Assembly (NCBI GenBank): GCA_963575745.1
Contig: CAUYUJ010018619.1
Location: 26,880-90,879 of the forward strand
DNA from: Prorocentrum cordatum
Lineage: Eukaryota > Sar > Dinophyceae > Prorocentrales > Prorocentraceae
Reading direction: 5' to 3'
Length of the DNA stretch: 64,000 nucleotides
Shown here: positions 61,571 to 64,000 of the stretch, in pieces
How positions within the stretch are numbered: position 1 is the first letter of the stretch
Layout: every line of letters starts with the position of its first letter
Program-made: the position numbers and the translations under genes
The notes under the pieces: generated by a model
Database searches by the model: none
Told to the model about the DNA's origin: nothing
What the model saw: only the letters and a program-made list of their open reading frames with translations

Positions 61571-62270
61571 ACGACAACAATCATGCTAAGACTGCTCGCA
61601 GGTCGTTTAACAAGTGTATCCCAAAGCCTCGGTACCCGCCCTCTTCGTTTCCGATCCTACCCCCCTTGGAGGTATATCTTCCTTACCTGCCACTTGTAGT
61701 TAGCACAGCCCCTTAAACAGGTGAACAAAGTACGGATGGAAGGGGAAGTGAGAAGGATGGAGCACGAGAGAGAGCAGCAGGAGTGGGGGGCGGGCTGGGA
61801 GCAGAAAACACGTGGCAGAAACAGACGGGCAGATGTGGCGGGTAGACCCTCTAACGGGCGGGTCGGAAGGCGGGCCCAGGCGGCCGGGTCGAGCAGGCGG
61901 GTTGCTGAAGCGCGAATCCTGCATGGATCGCGAGGAAGTCTCGAGCGATAGCGCGACTCCCACGTAAATCTAAGAAAGGCCAGATCGAGAGCGTGATTCA
62001 TGAGTGTCGAGGGCGCGGCGTCTGCATAAATTGCGAAGAAGTGCCAAGCGAAAGCGCGACTCCTGCATACATTCTAAGGATGTCCCGCGCGAGAGCGCGA
62101 TCGTTAAGCAAACTGTGAGAACATATCAGGCGGGAGCTGTTGTTGTTATAAACGGGGGGCCAGGGGGGCCAATTAGAGCTCCAAGACTTACTACTCTCAG
62201 AAAAACAACACCATGTGCACCGAGCATGGGAGATAAACAATAAGTGTTCCTTAGACATAGGAATTCAACA
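61571..62270. other. No gene recognised; 118-bp duplicated segment
   Basis: GCGAGGAAGTCTCGAGCGAT...GCGCGACTCCCACGTAAA (about 61928) is repeated about 118 bp on as GCGAAGAAGTGCCAAGCGAA...GCGCGACTCCTGCATACA (about 62033). No protein motif. Confidence 0.5.
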
Positions 62271-62274
62271 TCCT

Positions 62275-62380
62275 CGTCGTCATCGTTGTCCTCGTCGTCC
62301 TCCTCCTCCTCCTCATCCTCTTCCTCCTCCTCCTCCTCCTCCGCCTCCTCCTCCTCCTCCTCGTCATCATTATCCTCATT
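62275..62380 (+). repeat. (CTC/CGTC)n array
   Basis: GTC triplets followed by CTC triplets with CAT and CGC interruptions. Confidence 0.9.
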
Positions 62381-62558
62381 GCCTCTTCTCTGGTGTGCGG
62401 TTTGAGCCAGCGCAAGCATCAGCACGGTTGCTCCAGAGCACACGCATGTCACGCATAACTTAGATGAGCAGCTTCTGTCTGCAATCGAATTTCTCTGTTG
62501 GGCTGCCATGTCCACTACCCCGCCCGCCAAGGGGCAGGAAGTGATGGGAGAAGACTAG
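62381..62558. other. No gene recognised
   Basis: Short spacer of ordinary DNA between triplet arrays. Confidence 0.4.
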
Positions 62559-63215
62559 GAGAATGAGGGGGGGAGGGGGAGGGGGAGGGGGAGGAGGGGA
62601 GGAGGAGGAGGGGAGGAGGAGGAGGAGGAGGAGGAGGAGGAGGAGGAGGAGGAGGAGGAGGAGGAGGAGGAGGAGGAGGAGGAGGAGGAGGAGGAGGAGG
62701 TGGGAGGAGGAGGGGAGGAGGAGGAGGAGGAGGAGGAGGAGGAGGAGGAGGAGGAGGAGGAGGAGGCGGAGGAGTGATGAGGCATAGAGATGCTGATGAC
62801 GAGGACAAGAGACAGGAGCGAGTTGAAGGAGGGAGAGGGAGGGAGGAAGGGAGGGAGGGAGAAGAGGGGGCAGGGCAGGGAAAAGAAGCGGAAGGGGGGA
62901 CCCGGAATGCACACGCGATGCTGCGATACACCCTCCCGCCCCAAGCCCCTGCAATCGCTCCGAGTCGCTGTGAGAAACGAAAGAGGCGGCGGAGGAGGAG
63001 GAGGCGGAGGAGGCGGAGGAGGAGGGAGGAGGGCCCACGGGCGCCCACAGAGCGGAGGGAGGAGGGAGGAGGGAGGAGGAAAAGGAAGAGGAAAAGGGAG
63101 GAGGAGGAGGAGGAGGAGGAGGAGGAGGAGGGAGAGGGGGGAGGGGAGGAGGAGGAGGAGGAGGAGGAGGAGGAGGAGGAGGAGGAGGAGGAGGAGGGAG
63201 GAGGAGGGGGAGGGG
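62559..63215 (+). repeat. (GGA)n arrays
   Basis: Nearly pure GGA at about 62595-62770 and 63100-63205, with GGGA-rich and GC-rich DNA between. Frames across it are Arg-, Glu- or Gly-rich on plus and Ser-, Pro- or Leu-rich on minus. Confidence 0.95.
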
Positions 63216-63735
63216 ACGAGAGGCGGCCCAAGCCCGCCCGCGGAGGTGGCCAGGCGCGCCCATCAGAGGCTCGTCTTCCCTTCGATCCGGGTCGGAGGCC
63301 GCGGCTCGCAGGCCAGAAGGGGGCTTACGGAGCGCAGCGAGGATTGCGCTCGAGCGCGCTGTGCTGGCAGGGCGCCGGCCGGGCACGTCCCGAGTGCAGC
63401 GGGCCCTCGGCCGAGAGGCGAGTGCCAGGAGTGGGCGGGGTCCCTCTCCGAGGGCCGTGGCGCGCCGCCGCGGCGCCGCTGCGCGCGGATGAATGGGGGG
63501 CGACAGAGGGGGGGAGAAGAGTGCCCTTTTCGGGCCCGGGGGAAAAAGGATGGCCTTGGCAGGTGGGGCATGCATACTGAGCTCATACTGCTGGTCGTGG
63601 GGGCGCTGGACTCAAGCAAGGTGGCAAGAGGGAATGAGCATGCTGGCCTTGCAGCTGTCTCTCTGGCAGGATCGAGGCTGCACCAGGATCCACGAGCGCT
63701 CGACGCTCAGAAGACTACATAAGTCCGCAAGTATC
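63216..63735. other. GC-rich DNA, no gene recognised
   Basis: Overlapping motif-free frames on both strands. Nothing further seen. Confidence 0.4.
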
Positions 63736-64000
63736 CTCCTCTTCCTACTACTACTCCTCCTCTTCCTCGTTATCCTCCTCAACATCAGCATCAGCATCAT
63801 CAGAAGCAGCAGCAGCAGAATTCTCATCATCAGCATCAGCATCAGCAGCATCATCAGCATCATCATCAGCATCACCAGCATCATCAGCATCATCAGCAGC
63901 AGCAGCATCAGCAGCATCAGCATCAGCATCAGCATCATCATCCTCATCATCATCATCATCATCAGCAGCAGCATCATCATAATATGAGTACTCTTCATCA
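63736..64000 (+). repeat. (CAT/CAG)n array, runs to the window edge
   Basis: CTCCTC leads into CATCAG and CAGCAG triplets; the array reaches the end of the window. The mix resembles the tail at 60957, so a LINE 3' end nearby is possible, but no LINE protein is seen before it. Confidence 0.9.

Overview
This window looks like repeat-dominated nuclear DNA of a dinoflagellate. The most direct evidence is a 22-nt sequence at 53268-53289 that matches the conserved dinoflagellate spliced leader at 21 of 22 positions and is followed at once by an ATG. The high GC content, decayed LINE elements, a large Ty1/copia element of the dinoflagellate type and very long triplet microsatellites agree with this. 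Prorocentrum is one possible genus, but that is only a guess. I find no intact single-copy cellular gene, rRNA or tRNA. Most long open frames here exist because GC-rich DNA and triplet, 60-bp and 90-bp repeats lack stop codons on both strands.

Layout. 1-5300: a dispersed repeat, a decayed LINE (LINE-A, endonuclease plus reverse transcriptase), purine-rich DNA and a short 90-bp minisatellite. 5300-15100: mostly non-coding, with small inverted-repeat elements, a (CA)n run, a 136-bp tandem repeat and arrays of 10-11 bp units. 15100-24340: a 1.4 kb triplet array, a 17-copy 90-bp minisatellite, 9-bp and 10-bp arrays, and (CTC)n/(CAT)n. 24340-32300: two related composite modules, each carrying a fragment of a PIF1-like helicase and an array of 160-bp repeats, separated by about 1 kb of (ACT)n. 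32800-34300: small terminal-inverted-repeat elements. 35405-44659: an LTR retrotransposon on the minus strand with LTRs that differ only in a (CA)n count. It encodes Gag, protease, a cytosine-methyltransferase-like domain, integrase, reverse transcriptase and RNase H. 44660-53200: GC-rich DNA, another small TIR element and the third 90-bp minisatellite. 53268-53520: a retrocopy marked by the relict spliced leader. 53980-60957: a second decayed LINE (LINE-B) with a coiled-coil ORF1, endonuclease, reverse transcriptase broken by an insertion, and RNase H. 60958-64000: (CAT)n, (GGA)n and (CAT/CAG)n arrays.

How the parts relate. The copia element could be recently active. The LINEs and helicase pieces are broken. 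The small TIR elements have no transposase here and would need one from elsewhere. Several repeat families recur at distant places in the window with shared flanks, so they are mobile or duplicated units and not isolated local expansions. The most unusual features are the copia element with its methyltransferase-like domain, the arrays phased near the DNA helical repeat (10-11 bp), the 90-bp repeat whose plus-strand reading gives a recurring CX2CX8CX3H pattern, and the relict spliced leader. Coordinates of repeat edges were read by eye and may be off by several bases.
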